64,000 nt of DNA from Xylophilus sp. GW821-FHT01B05 (GCA_038961845.1 CP152408.1:5270001-5334000), one strand, 5' to 3'; shown: positions 46,667 to 55,363, numbered from the stretch's first letter. A program made the numbers and translations. The notes: generated from the sequence alone by a model not told the origin.

Positions 46667-48474
46667 GCATGCCGCGTCACGCTCATCTGGCCGGCCTGGC
46701 CATTGCCGCCGCCTTCATCGCCGCGCTGCCCCTGGCCACCGACAACGGCTTCTATCTCAAGATCGCGTTCCTGATCGGGGTCAACTACCTTGCAGCTTCC
46801 GGGTTGAATGTGCTGGTGGGCTACACCGGGCAGAAGTCGCTGGGGCATGCGGGGCTGTTTGCGGTGGGCGCGTACACCGTGGCCCTGCTTACTGCGCGCG
46901 CGGGGTGGAACCCGTGGCTGGCCTTTGTCGCCGCAGGCGTCGTGGCCGGGCTGTTTGGCGTGGTGATTGCGCTGCCGGCCCTGCGGGTGCGCGGGCCGGC
47001 GCTGGCCATGGTGACGATTGGCTTTGGCATCGTGGTGGAGAAGGTGGTGTCCGAGTGGCAAGACGTGTTCGCCGGCCAGCAGGGCATCTACGGCGTGGTA
47101 CCGCCTTCTATTGGCGGCAGCGTGTTCGACATGCGGCAGTGGGTCTGGTTTGCCGGGGCGCTGGCGCTGGCGGCGCACCTGATGCTGCGCGCGCTGCTGC
47201 GCGGCAAGTACGGGCGCGCCTTCATGGCGGTGAACACCGGCGAGATCGCGGCCGAAAGCGTGGGCGTGTCGGTCTACAAGTTCAAGGTGCTGGCCTTTGT
47301 CATCAGCGCCGTCACCTGCGGACTGGCGGGCGCGCTCATCGCGCAGCAGAACCAGTACATCAACTCGGACTTCATCAACTTCAACCTGTCGATCTTCTTC
47401 CTGCTGATCGTGCTGTTTGGCGGCAGCTCGGTCTACGGGCCGCTGGTGGGCGCCATCGTGCTGACGCTGCTTGATGCCTTCCTGGCGCGCTGGCCGGATG
47501 TGCAGCACTTCACCTACGGTGCGCTGCTGCTGTTTGCGCTGTACGCCATGCGCGATGGGCTGGCTGGCGCCATTGGGCGCGCGGCCAAGGCGGTGTTTCC
47601 ATCGCTGCGCCAGTCCCCTGCCCTGCCCGCCTCCGTGCCCGCCTGGCGGCTGCAGGCGCAGGAGGTGCCGGCGGCCGACCGCCCGCTGCTGGAAACGCGC
47701 CAGCTCTACAAGGCCTTTGGCGGCGTGGTGCCAACCCACAACGTGGACCTGCGCATACGCAGCGGCCACGTCCATTCGCTGATAGGGCCCAACGGCGCGG
47801 GCAAGACCACGCTGCTCAACATACTGTCGGGTGTGATCGCGCCCAGCCGCGGCGAGATCGACTTCAACGGCCGCAGCATCGTGCACATGGCGCCGCACCG
47901 CATCTGCGGCATCGGCATGGGGCGCACCTTCCAGAACCTGAAGCTGTTCGCCGACATGTCGGTGCTGGACAACGTGATGGTTGGCCTGCACACCCGCCTG
48001 CGCCAGGGCTTCTTCAGCTGCCTGCTGGGCCTGCCCGGCGCCGCGCGGGAAGAACGCGCGGCACATGACGAGGCCTTGCAGATCCTCGACTTCCTGGGCC
48101 TGCGCGACAAGGCCTACGAGACCGCCGGCAGCCTGCCCTACGGCCTACAGCGCCGGCTGGAGCTGGCGCGCGCATTGGCCACGCACCCGCGCCTGCTGCT
48201 GCTGGACGAGCCCGCCGCCGGCCTCAACCCGCAAGAAACGCGCGACCTGATCGGCGTCATTGCCCGCATCCGCGGCCTGGGCATCACGGTGCTGCTGATC
48301 GAGCACCACATGGACCTGGTGATGGCCATCTCCGACCACGTGATCGTGCTCGACTACGGCGAGAAGATTGCCGAGGGTGCGCCCGCTGAGGTGCAGCGCA
48401 ACCCGCGCGTGATCGCCGCCTACCTGGGCACGGATGAAGATGACGAAGCAGCAGCAGAGGTGCACCATGGCTGA
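46663..48474 (+). CDS. Fused LivM-LivG: ABC permease plus ATPase in one chain
   Basis: 603 residues. Residues ~1-310 are a LivM-type permease (GLNVLVGYTGQKSLGHAGLF, and the late FINFNLSIFFLLIVLFGGSS). After a ~30-residue linker, residues ~345-600 are a LivG-type ATPase with GPNGAGKTT (Walker A), LPYGLQRRLELARAL (signature, with YG in place of SGG) and LLLLDEPAAGLNP (Walker B). LivM and LivG are usually separate; such fusions occur in some proteobacterial transporters. Start overlaps livH, and the stop overlaps livF by 8 bp. Confidence 0.92.
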   Translation: MSMPRHAHLAGLAIAAAFIAALPLATDNGFYLKIAFLIGVNYLAASGLNVLVGYTGQKSLGHAGLFAVGAYTVALLTARAGWNPWLAFVAAGVVAGLFGVVIALPALRVRGPALAMVTIGFGIVVEKVVSEWQDVFAGQQGIYGVVPPSIGGSVFDMRQWVWFAGALALAAHLMLRALLRGKYGRAFMAVNTGEIAAESVGVSVYKFKVLAFVISAVTCGLAGALIAQQNQYINSDFINFNLSIFFLLIVLFGGSSVYGPLVGAIVLTLLDAFLARWPDVQHFTYGALLLFALYAMRDGLAGAIGRAAKAVFPSLRQSPALPASVPAWRLQAQEVPAADRPLLETRQLYKAFGGVVPTHNVDLRIRSGHVHSLIGPNGAGKTTLLNILSGVIAPSRGEIDFNGRSIVHMAPHRICGIGMGRTFQNLKLFADMSVLDNVMVGLHTRLRQGFFSCLLGLPGAAREERAAHDEALQILDFLGLRDKAYETAGSLPYGLQRRLELARALATHPRLLLLDEPAAGLNPQETRDLIGVIARIRGLGITVLLIEHHMDLVMAISDHVIVLDYGEKIAEGAPAEVQRNPRVIAAYLGTDEDDEAAAEVHHG

Positions 48475-49192
48475 TACCCCGATGCTGCAGATCGAAGGGC
48501 TGGAAGTGCGCTACGGCGCCATCGAGGCGCTCAAGGGCATATCGCTGCACGTGGCGGCCGGCGAGGTGGTGACCATCATCGGCGGCAACGGCGCGGGCAA
48601 GAGCACGCTGATGAAGGCCATCTCCGGCCTGGAGCCGGCCGCGGCCGGGCGCATCGTGTTCGAGGGCGAGGACATCACCCGCCTGCCCGGCCACCTGCGC
48701 GTGGCGCGCGGCATTGCCCAGTCGCCCGAAGGCCGGCAGGTGTTTGCCGACCAGAGCGTGCGCGACAACCTGGTGCTGGGCGCCTACCACCGCAAGGCAT
48801 CGCAGGCTGAGATAGAGGCCGACATCCACGCGCAGTTCAACGCCTTCCCACGGCTGCGCGAGCGGCAGCACCAGCAGTCCGGCACGCTCTCGGGCGGTGA
48901 GCAGCAGATGCTGGCGATTGCGCGCGCGCTGATGGCCAAGCCCAAGCTGCTGTTGCTGGACGAGCCCTCGCTGGGCCTGGCGCCGCTGATCGTGAAAGAG
49001 ATCTTCGGCATCATTCGCGGCCTCAAGCAGCAGGGCATCACCCTGCTGCTGGTGGAGCAAATGGCCAACCAGGCGCTGGCCGTGGCCGGCCGCGGCTACG
49101 TGCTGGAGACCGGCCGCATCACGCTGCAAGGCAGCGGGCCCGAGCTGCGGCGCGACCCAAAGGTGCGCGCCGCATACCTTGGGGAACATTAG
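48467..49192 (+). CDS. ABC transporter ATP-binding protein (LivF-like)
   Basis: 241 residues from the ATG at 48467. Walker A GGNGAGKST, signature LSGGEQQMLAIARAL, Walker B LLLLDEPSLGLAP. Second ATPase of the heteromeric transporter. Overlaps the fusion gene by 8 bp. A spacer of 185 bp with two hairpins follows before the oxidoreductase gene. Confidence 0.94.
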   Translation: MADTPMLQIEGLEVRYGAIEALKGISLHVAAGEVVTIIGGNGAGKSTLMKAISGLEPAAAGRIVFEGEDITRLPGHLRVARGIAQSPEGRQVFADQSVRDNLVLGAYHRKASQAEIEADIHAQFNAFPRLRERQHQQSGTLSGGEQQMLAIARALMAKPKLLLLDEPSLGLAPLIVKEIFGIIRGLKQQGITLLLVEQMANQALAVAGRGYVLETGRITLQGSGPELRRDPKVRAAYLGEH

Positions 49193-49231
49193 GATGATCC
49201 CCCCAGGCTGCGCGCTGCGCGCTTCCGCCCT

Positions 49232-49295
49232 CCCCCCTTCTGCTGCGCGAAGGGGGGCACATCCAGCGGCCCGGCAAAGCCGGTTCCGCGGATGT
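49232..49295. repeat. Double-hairpin intergenic repeat
   Basis: First a 9-bp perfect stem CCCCCCTTC / GAAGGGGGG (49232-49257), then ACATCC-GCGG-CGGC / GCCG-CCGC-GGATGT (49259-49295). It resembles a repeated Comamonadaceae spacer motif. It may attenuate expression between livF and the oxidoreductase gene. Confidence 0.5.
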
Positions 49296-49377
49296 CTTGG
49301 CATGGCCTGCTCCGCGGCCTTCAGTGCCCTTGCCGTTCATGCGCTGCTGGCGACACGTCGCGCCGCGAGCAACTGAC

Positions 49378-50988
49378 ATGGATATCTTCGACTACGTCAT
49401 CGTCGGCAGCGGTGCGGCGGGCGCCATCCTGGCCAGCCGGCTCAGCGAAGACCCGGCCGTGAGCGTCTGCGTGCTGGAGGCCGGCCCGCGCGACTGGCAT
49501 CCGTGGCTGCACCTGCCGGCGGGCTTCATCAAGGTGCTGTTCGACCCGGCCTGGACCTGGCCCTATAGCTCCGAGCCCACGGCGCAAACCGGTGGCCGCC
49601 GCATCCCGCTGCCGCAGGGCCGCACCCTGGGCGGCTCGACCTCGATCAATGGCCTGGTCTACAACCGGGGCCAGCCCGAGGACTACGACGGCTGGGCCGC
49701 GCGCGGCAACCCGGGCTGGAGCTTTGCCGAGCTGCTGCCCTACTTCCAGCGCACCGAGCGCCGCATTGGCCCCGCCGACGACACGCGCGCCGGCCGCAGC
49801 GGCCCGCTGCCCATCACCGGCTGCGACTGGCCGCACCCGCTGTGCGAGGCCTTTCTGCAAGGCGCGGGCGAGCTGGGCCTGCCGCGCAACCCCGACTACA
49901 ACGGCGCGCAGCAGGCCGGCGTGGGCTACTTCCAGCGCAGCATTTACCGTGGCCGGCGCATGAGCACCGCACACTGCTTTCTGCACCCTGCGCTAAAGCG
50001 TGGCCGCAATCTGGCGGTGCGCACGCAGGCACAGGCCACGGCCATCGTGTTCGACGGCCTGCGCGCCACGGGCGTGCGCTACCGCCAGGGTGGCGCGCAC
50101 GGCGCCGAGCACACGGTGCAGGCGCGGCGCGAGGTGATCGTCTGCGCCGGCGCACTGAACACGCCGCGCCTGCTGCAGCTCTCAGGCGTAGGGCCGGCCG
50201 CCCTGCTGCAGCGCCACGGCCTGCCGGTGCTGCGCGACCTGCCCGGCGTGGGCGCGCACCTGAAGGACCACTTCTCCATCCGGCTGGTGGCGCGCACCAA
50301 GGGCGTGGCCACCATCAACGAATACGCGCGCATGCCGCGCCTGGCCGGGCAGGTGGCGCGCTGGCTGCTGGGCCGGCCCAACGTGCTGGCGCTGAGCCCG
50401 TCGCTGGTGCACTGGTTCTGGCAGTCGCGCGCCGGGCTGGCCCGGCCCGATCTGCAAGGCGTGTTCACGCCCGCCAGCTACCGCGAAGGCTATGTGGGCC
50501 AGCTCGACACCTACCCCGGCATGACCTGCGGCGTGTGGCAGCACCGACCGCACAGCGCAGGCACGGTGCAGATCGCCTCGGCCGACCCGTTTGCCGCGTC
50601 GCTGGTGCAGCCCCGCTACCTGGAGCACGAAGAAGACCGCCGCGTGCTGCTGGACGGCACGCGCCTTGCCCGCCAACTGCTGCAGACGCGCACCCTGGCG
50701 CCCTATGTAGAGGCCGAATCCATGCCCGGCGTGGCCGTGCAGCGCGACGATGAGCTGCTGGACTACATCCGGCGCTACGGGGTCTCGTCCTACCACGTCA
50801 ACGGCACGGCGCGCATGGGCCCGGCCAGCGACGCCGGCGCGGTGGTGGATGCCCAGCTGCGCGTGCACGGCCTGCAAGGCCTGCGCGTGGCAGACGCGTC
50901 GGTCATGCCCGACATCCCCTCTGCCAACACCTGCGCGGCCAGCATGATGATTGGCGAGAAGGCCGCAGATTTGCTACGCGCCCCATGA
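49378..50988 (+). CDS. GMC-family alcohol oxidoreductase
   Basis: 536 residues from the ATG at 49378. FAD-binding GSGAAGAILASRLSEDP, the GMC signature 1 region (GRTLGGSTSINGLVYNRG) and signature 2 (GALNTPRLLQLSGVGP). Near the end, SSYHVNGTARMG carries the catalytic His, followed by DASVMPDIPSANTCAASMMI. Choline-dehydrogenase-like enzymes of this group oxidise primary alcohols, e.g. choline, long-chain alcohols or polyethylene glycol. The stop overlaps the next gene's start (ATGA). With the downstream acyl ligase it suggests alcohol to acid to CoA ester conversion. Confidence 0.9.
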   Translation: MDIFDYVIVGSGAAGAILASRLSEDPAVSVCVLEAGPRDWHPWLHLPAGFIKVLFDPAWTWPYSSEPTAQTGGRRIPLPQGRTLGGSTSINGLVYNRGQPEDYDGWAARGNPGWSFAELLPYFQRTERRIGPADDTRAGRSGPLPITGCDWPHPLCEAFLQGAGELGLPRNPDYNGAQQAGVGYFQRSIYRGRRMSTAHCFLHPALKRGRNLAVRTQAQATAIVFDGLRATGVRYRQGGAHGAEHTVQARREVIVCAGALNTPRLLQLSGVGPAALLQRHGLPVLRDLPGVGAHLKDHFSIRLVARTKGVATINEYARMPRLAGQVARWLLGRPNVLALSPSLVHWFWQSRAGLARPDLQGVFTPASYREGYVGQLDTYPGMTCGVWQHRPHSAGTVQIASADPFAASLVQPRYLEHEEDRRVLLDGTRLARQLLQTRTLAPYVEAESMPGVAVQRDDELLDYIRRYGVSSYHVNGTARMGPASDAGAVVDAQLRVHGLQGLRVADASVMPDIPSANTCAASMMIGEKAADLLRAP

Positions 50989-52619
50989 TCGAAATCGACC
51001 TCAGCACCACCCTGGGCCAAGCGCTGTTCCGCGCCGCCGACGCCTACGGCCCGCGCCCGCTGCTGGCCGTGCCCGCCAACCCCGCGCGCGACTACGACCC
51101 GGCCGGGCGCGAGATCAGCTTTGCCGACGCTGCCCACGCCGTGCGCGGCCTGATGGCGCGCTACGCCCAGGCCGGCTACGGCCACGGCCACCGCGTGGGC
51201 CTGCTGCTGGAGAGCCGGCCCGAGCACATGCTGCACAAGCTGGCCCTCAACGCCCTGGGCGCCTGCTGCGTGCCCATCAACCCCGACTACCGCCCGCGCG
51301 AGCTGGCCTACCTGCTCGACCACGCCAAGGTCGACCTGGTGCTGCTGCTGGCCGCGCGCCTGCCCGATCTGCGGGCCGCGCTGCGCGAATGCAGCAATCG
51401 CCCGGCCATCGCCACGCTGGAAGACTTTGCGGGGCAACTGCCCGCCGCGCGCAGCGACGCACATGCCGGCGCGCCCGGCGCCGACACGCCCGCCAGCATC
51501 CTCTACACCAGCGGCACCACCGGCCGGCCCAAGGGCTGCGTGCTGTCGCACCGCTACGAGCTGGCCTCTGGCCAGGCCTATGCCACGCGCGGCGGCCTGG
51601 CCACGCTGCGCGAAGGGGCCGAGCGCATCTACAACCCGCTGCCGCTGTTCCATGTGAACGCGTCCATCCTGTCCTTTCAGTGCGCGCTGCTCACCGGCAA
51701 CTGCCAGGTGCAATCCGACCGCTTCCGCCCCGCGCGCTGGTGGGCCGAGGTGCAGGCCAGCCGCGCCACCGTCGTGCACTACCTGGGCGTGATCGTGCAG
51801 ATGCTCATGGCGCAGCCGCCCGCCGCGCAAGACCGCGAGCACCAGGTGCGCTTTGGTTTTGGCGCGGGCGCAGAGCCGCAGCTGCATGCCGCGTTCGAGG
51901 CGCGCTTTGGCTTCCCGCTGCTGGAGCTGTGGGGCATGACCGAGATGGTGCGCGCCCTGGTCGCCTGCCACGAGCCACGCCAGGTCGGCACCCGCGCCTT
52001 CGGCCGCGCCCTGCCCGGCGTGGAGGTGCGCGTGGCCAACGACACCGGCACCCAGGTGCCAGACGACACGCCCGGCGAGCTGCTGATCCGCCACTCTGCC
52101 GCCACCCCGCGCCAGGACTTCTTCAGCGGCTATCTGGACGACCCCGCCGCCACCGAGGCCGCCTGGCACGGCGGCTGGTTCCACACCGGCGACATCGTCA
52201 CCCGCGACGCCACCGGCATGCTGCACTTCGTGGATCGGCGCAAGAACATCATCCGCCGATCAGGCGAGAACATCGCCGCCGCCGAAGTCGAAGCCGTGCT
52301 GCTCACCCACCCCTGGGTAGCACAAGCCGCCGTCATGGCCGTGCCCGACGCAGTGCGCGAGGAAGAGGTACTGGCCTGCGTGGTGCTGAGGCCCGACGCC
52401 GGCTGCGCTGCGACCTTAGAAACTGCGCAGGCGCTGTTTGCCCACTGCGATGCAGAGCTGGCGTACTACAAGGCGCCGGGCTGGCTGTACTTCACCGACA
52501 GCATCCCGACGACGGGGACGCAGAAGGTGCAGAAGCATGCGATTTTTGCGGGGGGCGTGGACCCGCGGGAGGCGGATGGGGTGCTGGATTTGCGGGGGTT
52601 GAAGAGGCGCAGGGCTTAG
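50985..52619 (+). CDS. AMP-forming acyl-CoA ligase-type enzyme
   Basis: 544 residues. ANL superfamily: ILYTSGTTGRPKG (about 173-184), GFGAGAEPQLHAAFEARFG, the adenine-binding LELWGMTEMV, GWFHTGDIV and RRKNIIRRSGENIAAAEVE, with a late catalytic Lys in GTQKVQKHAIF. Activates a carboxylate to the acyl-AMP and then usually a CoA thioester. Translationally coupled to the oxidoreductase. The acid substrate is not evident. Ends 4 bp into a converging gene. Confidence 0.9.
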   Translation: MIEIDLSTTLGQALFRAADAYGPRPLLAVPANPARDYDPAGREISFADAAHAVRGLMARYAQAGYGHGHRVGLLLESRPEHMLHKLALNALGACCVPINPDYRPRELAYLLDHAKVDLVLLLAARLPDLRAALRECSNRPAIATLEDFAGQLPAARSDAHAGAPGADTPASILYTSGTTGRPKGCVLSHRYELASGQAYATRGGLATLREGAERIYNPLPLFHVNASILSFQCALLTGNCQVQSDRFRPARWWAEVQASRATVVHYLGVIVQMLMAQPPAAQDREHQVRFGFGAGAEPQLHAAFEARFGFPLLELWGMTEMVRALVACHEPRQVGTRAFGRALPGVEVRVANDTGTQVPDDTPGELLIRHSAATPRQDFFSGYLDDPAATEAAWHGGWFHTGDIVTRDATGMLHFVDRRKNIIRRSGENIAAAEVEAVLLTHPWVAQAAVMAVPDAVREEEVLACVVLRPDAGCAATLETAQALFAHCDAELAYYKAPGWLYFTDSIPTTGTQKVQKHAIFAGGVDPREADGVLDLRGLKRRRA

Positions 52620-52936
52620 GGCGCATCGCGCAGCGCCTCTGCCCTGAACGCTTGCCACTCCTGCCACACGTTTTCTGGATCGACATCGCGGTATCCGCGC
52701 CGCTCGTCCATGGCGCGCTTGGCCGACATGCGAAGCATCACGCAGACGGCCTTGTCGCGTATCGCCAAGACCTCTGGCTCGGAAAGAGGTGAGCCCTTTT
52801 GCTTCTCGAGGTTCAGCAGAAGAATGCCCAGTGCGGGAATGGGCACCGGGATCAAGGGCTCGGCAGGCGCTTCCGCCTGAACCTCATTTCTGAGTGGGGC
52901 GGGAGACTTGCTGAAGAGTTTGGACAGGAGGGACAT
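52616..52936 (-). CDS. Hypothetical protein, 106 residues
   Basis: A small, mostly soluble protein (MSLLSKLFSKSPAPLRNE start) with a hydrophobic patch (LIPVPIPALGILLLNLEKQK) and a charged C-terminal helix (ERRGYRDVDPENVWQEWQAF). No family recognised. No clear ribosome site, but codon use is reasonable. It converges with the acyl ligase gene with a 4-bp overlap, and a MITE-like repeat starts 17 bp before it. Confidence 0.55.
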   Translation of the reverse strand: MSLLSKLFSKSPAPLRNEVQAEAPAEPLIPVPIPALGILLLNLEKQKGSPLSEPEVLAIRDKAVCVMLRMSAKRAMDERRGYRDVDPENVWQEWQAFRAEALRDAP

Positions 52937-52953
52937 GGGGGCTTGCGCAAGCG

Positions 52954-53133
52954 CTAGTGTCGTGTCAAGTGTGATGTGACGGGAGTGCGCGAAGCCATCG
53001 GCGTGCAGCGCAAGGCGTAGGCCGCAGCCCAGGCTGAAGCCTGGGCAAGGACTGCAACGCGGCGATGCGCGGTGAGGGCAAGTGCACGCCGGCAGATCAT
53101 GCTTGACGCGACACTAGTGTCGTGTCAAGTGTG
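52954..53133. mobile_element. MITE-like element with a truncated tandem copy
   Basis: Left end CTAGTGTCGTGTCAAG (52954-52969) and right end CTTGACGCGACACTAG (53102-53117) are inverted repeats with one mismatch, bounded by TA/CTAG as in IS630/Tc1-type target duplications. A second left end follows at once (53114-53133) and continues into a shortened copy of the interior (GGCAAGG-CTGCAACGC-GCGAT) up to ~53160. No transposase is encoded. The rest of the gap 52937-53263 has no gene. Confidence 0.6.
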
Positions 53134-53263
53134 GCAAGGGCTGCAACGCAGCGATACACGATCAGATATTGCATAGCCGCCTTGCACGCGTTTCTGGTCT
53201 TCCCCCGCAGAAGGCCAGAATTTTGACTCACGACCAAAAGAGCGTCCAAGGCATACTTTCCCG

Positions 53264-53656
53264 ATGAATCCTTTGGCTCGCCTCGATTGGAAAGTAGTGT
53301 TCTTTGCCGTCCTCGGCTGCTACGTTCTTCCGTGGCTTGTCCTTGGCACTCTTGTCCTGGCCGTTGTTCCCAGTGAAGGCGACGCTGGGGCCATCATCGG
53401 GTGGACGGGCGTGTACCTTGGCATGACCGCGCTGATATATGTGATTGCCATGCCACTGGCGGGCGGCTATTTCACGGCGCGCTTCTGCAAGAACCGTCCT
53501 CAGCTTCACGTCTTGCTGGTCGTGGTGCTGGGCGTTTTGGTGCGCGGCCCGACCACAGGCGCCCCGCTCATCGCGTACGCCATTGCGTTCGCCGTATCGC
53601 TTGTGGTGGCTGCCTTAGGTGCATTCGTGGCGCTACGCCGAGTGCCTCGGGCCTGA
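53264..53656 (+). CDS. Small membrane protein of unknown function
   Basis: 130 residues with about four membrane segments (VVFFAVLGCYVLPWLVLGTL, GVYLGMTALIYVIAMPLAGG, and two more in the C-terminal half, ending VVAALGAFVALRRV). No recognisable family. Its last 24 bp overlap the end of hipA on the other strand. Ribosome site is weak (TTTCCCG). Confidence 0.6.
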   Translation: MNPLARLDWKVVFFAVLGCYVLPWLVLGTLVLAVVPSEGDAGAIIGWTGVYLGMTALIYVIAMPLAGGYFTARFCKNRPQLHVLLVVVLGVLVRGPTTGAPLIAYAIAFAVSLVVAALGAFVALRRVPRA

Positions 53657-54973
53657 GCCCTTATCAGCCCGAAACTTCTTCGCCTGCCTCCGCATACCGT
53701 CAGCAATAGGCGCCCAGATCCGCCCCGGAAAACCATCAGGCAGCTTTGCCTCGACGGCCTCCAGCGCCGCCTCAACCTGCTCCACTAACCCCTGCATCGC
53801 CTCCCACACCGCGGGCCCGCCGTTCTTCATGGCCAGGTCTTGCCAATGGCGGGCGTGGATGCCGTAGAGGTCGTAGTGCGTGTTTTTTGAGCGCAGCGCC
53901 ATGGCCAGGCGCACATCACGCAGGTGCAGTTGTCCACGGGCCTTGCCCACGTAGGGCCAGACGGACAGCACGTCGTACAGGGGCGCCATGTCGTAGGCAT
54001 TTCCCTGCCGCAAGAAGATCGAGAAGTTCTTGGCATGGCCGTCGGGCGCGCCCATGAGCCAGAAGGCCAGTTGGGCGAGCTGGAACGCCGCGCGGTCCGT
54101 GGCGGCGTCTGCGCTGCCGGCCAGCAACGCGAGGCCTGCGGCGATGGAGGGGCCGCCGTCGTCTTCGTACTTGAGGCGCGGGGGCAGGCCGAGTGCCTGG
54201 CAAAAGTCCTCTTGGGGGAGTCGGGCGATCCAACTGCCCTTGTCCATCCATTGCCTATCAAAGCGCTCCACTACCAGGGCGCGCTGGTCGCCAAAGCTTG
54301 CCATCTGGGTGGCGGCGATGGGCAGGCCCAGGGCTTCGATGATCTGCGCGCACAGCCATTCGTTCTCGACGGAGTCGAACATCTCCACCCGGCTGGTGTT
54401 GGCGATCACGCCAAGCGGAAGCTTGAAGATATGGGTGCTGGGCGTGGCGCCAAGGGGGCGGCACCACCGGCCGGCGACACGCACAAAGGCTGTTTTCTCT
54501 TGCGCGCCGGCCAGGGAGATGCGGAACGGCGGGGCATCGTCGCCCGGGCGCGCCCTGGGGTCGGCAGGAACGGCGAGCAGTGCGGCGGCGACCTGATCGT
54601 CGGTCAGCGGCTCGCAATCGACGCGGTTCCAGCCGTCGGGCGTTGTGCCTTGCGGCAGCAATTGCACTGCGCCGACGCAGTCGCGCCCAATGGCCTCCAG
54701 CAGGGCGAAGGCGTCCAGCGTTTTGGTCTTGAAGCGCCGGCCGATGCGCTCGCGGATGCGGTCGTTGTCGGGCAGCAGGTTGTCGAAGTAGTTCGCGACA
54801 ACATCGCCCTTGATCTCCAGGCTGCGGGTGAGTGGCAGCGACAGGGACAGCGGCCGCGACTTCTCGGACTCCCGCCACGAGGCCGCATACGCAAAGCTGT
54901 GGGAGCCGCGGTTGACCTGCCAGGTGCCAACCCACTCGCCGTTCATCCATGCATTGAGTGCCGATGTCACCAC
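53633..54973 (-). CDS. hipA: HipA-type serine/threonine kinase toxin
   Basis: 446 residues from a GTG at 54973 (a second GTG follows at once), overlapping the hipB stop. N-terminal HipA_N-like domain (~10-110), then the kinase: FRISLAGAQEKTAFV (nucleotide/autophosphorylation loop, 150-164), GAPDGHAKNFSIFL with catalytic Asp 311 and Asn 316, and APLYDVLS with Asp 334. These positions correspond to D309 and D332 of E. coli HipA, so the kinase looks active. E. coli HipA phosphorylates glutamyl-tRNA synthetase and causes dormancy. Confidence 0.9.
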   Translation of the reverse strand: MVTSALNAWMNGEWVGTWQVNRGSHSFAYAASWRESEKSRPLSLSLPLTRSLEIKGDVVANYFDNLLPDNDRIRERIGRRFKTKTLDAFALLEAIGRDCVGAVQLLPQGTTPDGWNRVDCEPLTDDQVAAALLAVPADPRARPGDDAPPFRISLAGAQEKTAFVRVAGRWCRPLGATPSTHIFKLPLGVIANTSRVEMFDSVENEWLCAQIIEALGLPIAATQMASFGDQRALVVERFDRQWMDKGSWIARLPQEDFCQALGLPPRLKYEDDGGPSIAAGLALLAGSADAATDRAAFQLAQLAFWLMGAPDGHAKNFSIFLRQGNAYDMAPLYDVLSVWPYVGKARGQLHLRDVRLAMALRSKNTHYDLYGIHARHWQDLAMKNGGPAVWEAMQGLVEQVEAALEAVEAKLPDGFPGRIWAPIADGMRRQAKKFRADKGSGPRHSA

Positions 54974-55302
54974 GAGCCCTTCTTGGGGCGGATGACGAGC
55001 TTGGTGCCTTTGCCGATGGGCGGCGGGGCGACCGAGGGCGGCTTCGCCGGCTTGCTGGACTGGGCGACAACTACCGTCACATCAACCACGTCATCCCGCA
55101 ACACCAGGGACGCGCCCAGCGCGGACAGCAGCTTCATCAACTGCTCGACGCTGACGACGCCAGGCTTGTTTTCGATCTCCGCGATGCGGGCCTGGCCAAC
55201 GCCGAGCAGTTGCCCAAGGGCCGCCTGGGTCAGGCCACGCTCTTTCCGCAGCGCGCGCAGGTGCTCACGGAGCTGGCTGGGTAGTGGGATCGGGTAGTCC
55301 AT
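54967..55302 (-). CDS. hipB: HipB-type antitoxin, XRE-family DNA-binding protein
   Basis: 111 residues from the ATG at 55302; a start six codons upstream is possible. Helix-turn-helix of the Cro/C1 type (LRALRKERGLTQAALGQLLG, VGQARIAEIENKPG) and a C-terminal tail (GKGTKLVIRPKKGSW). Neutralises HipA and represses its own promoter in the known system. It overlaps hipA by 7 bp (4 if the second GTG is used). Confidence 0.9.
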   Translation of the reverse strand: MDYPIPLPSQLREHLRALRKERGLTQAALGQLLGVGQARIAEIENKPGVVSVEQLMKLLSALGASLVLRDDVVDVTVVVAQSSKPAKPPSVAPPPIGKGTKLVIRPKKGSW

Positions 55303-55325
55303 GCGCGCCTTCGGTTGCACGGATC

Positions 55326-55354
55326 AATATACTGGTCTTGGCACGTTTTTTCAA
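55326..55354 (-). promoter_or_regulatory. hipBA promoter
   Basis: On the minus strand TTGAAA, 17 bases, TATATT: a near-ideal sigma-70 promoter, placing the start 10-20 bp before hipB. Confidence 0.75.
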
Positions 55355-55363
55355 TATACGTGC
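55341..55363. promoter_or_regulatory. Candidate HipB operator
   Basis: GCACGT and ACGTGC, 11 bases apart, overlap the -35 box. A TCAATATAC direct repeat (55324 and 55351) spans the promoter. Position fits autorepression by HipB, although the sequence differs from the E. coli TATCC-N8-GGATA operators. Confidence 0.45.

Noticed and set aside
45973..48066. A 697-codon minus-strand frame opposite the transporter genes
   Set aside because: Gln/His/Arg-rich antisense text with no domain; the plus-strand transporter genes explain the region.
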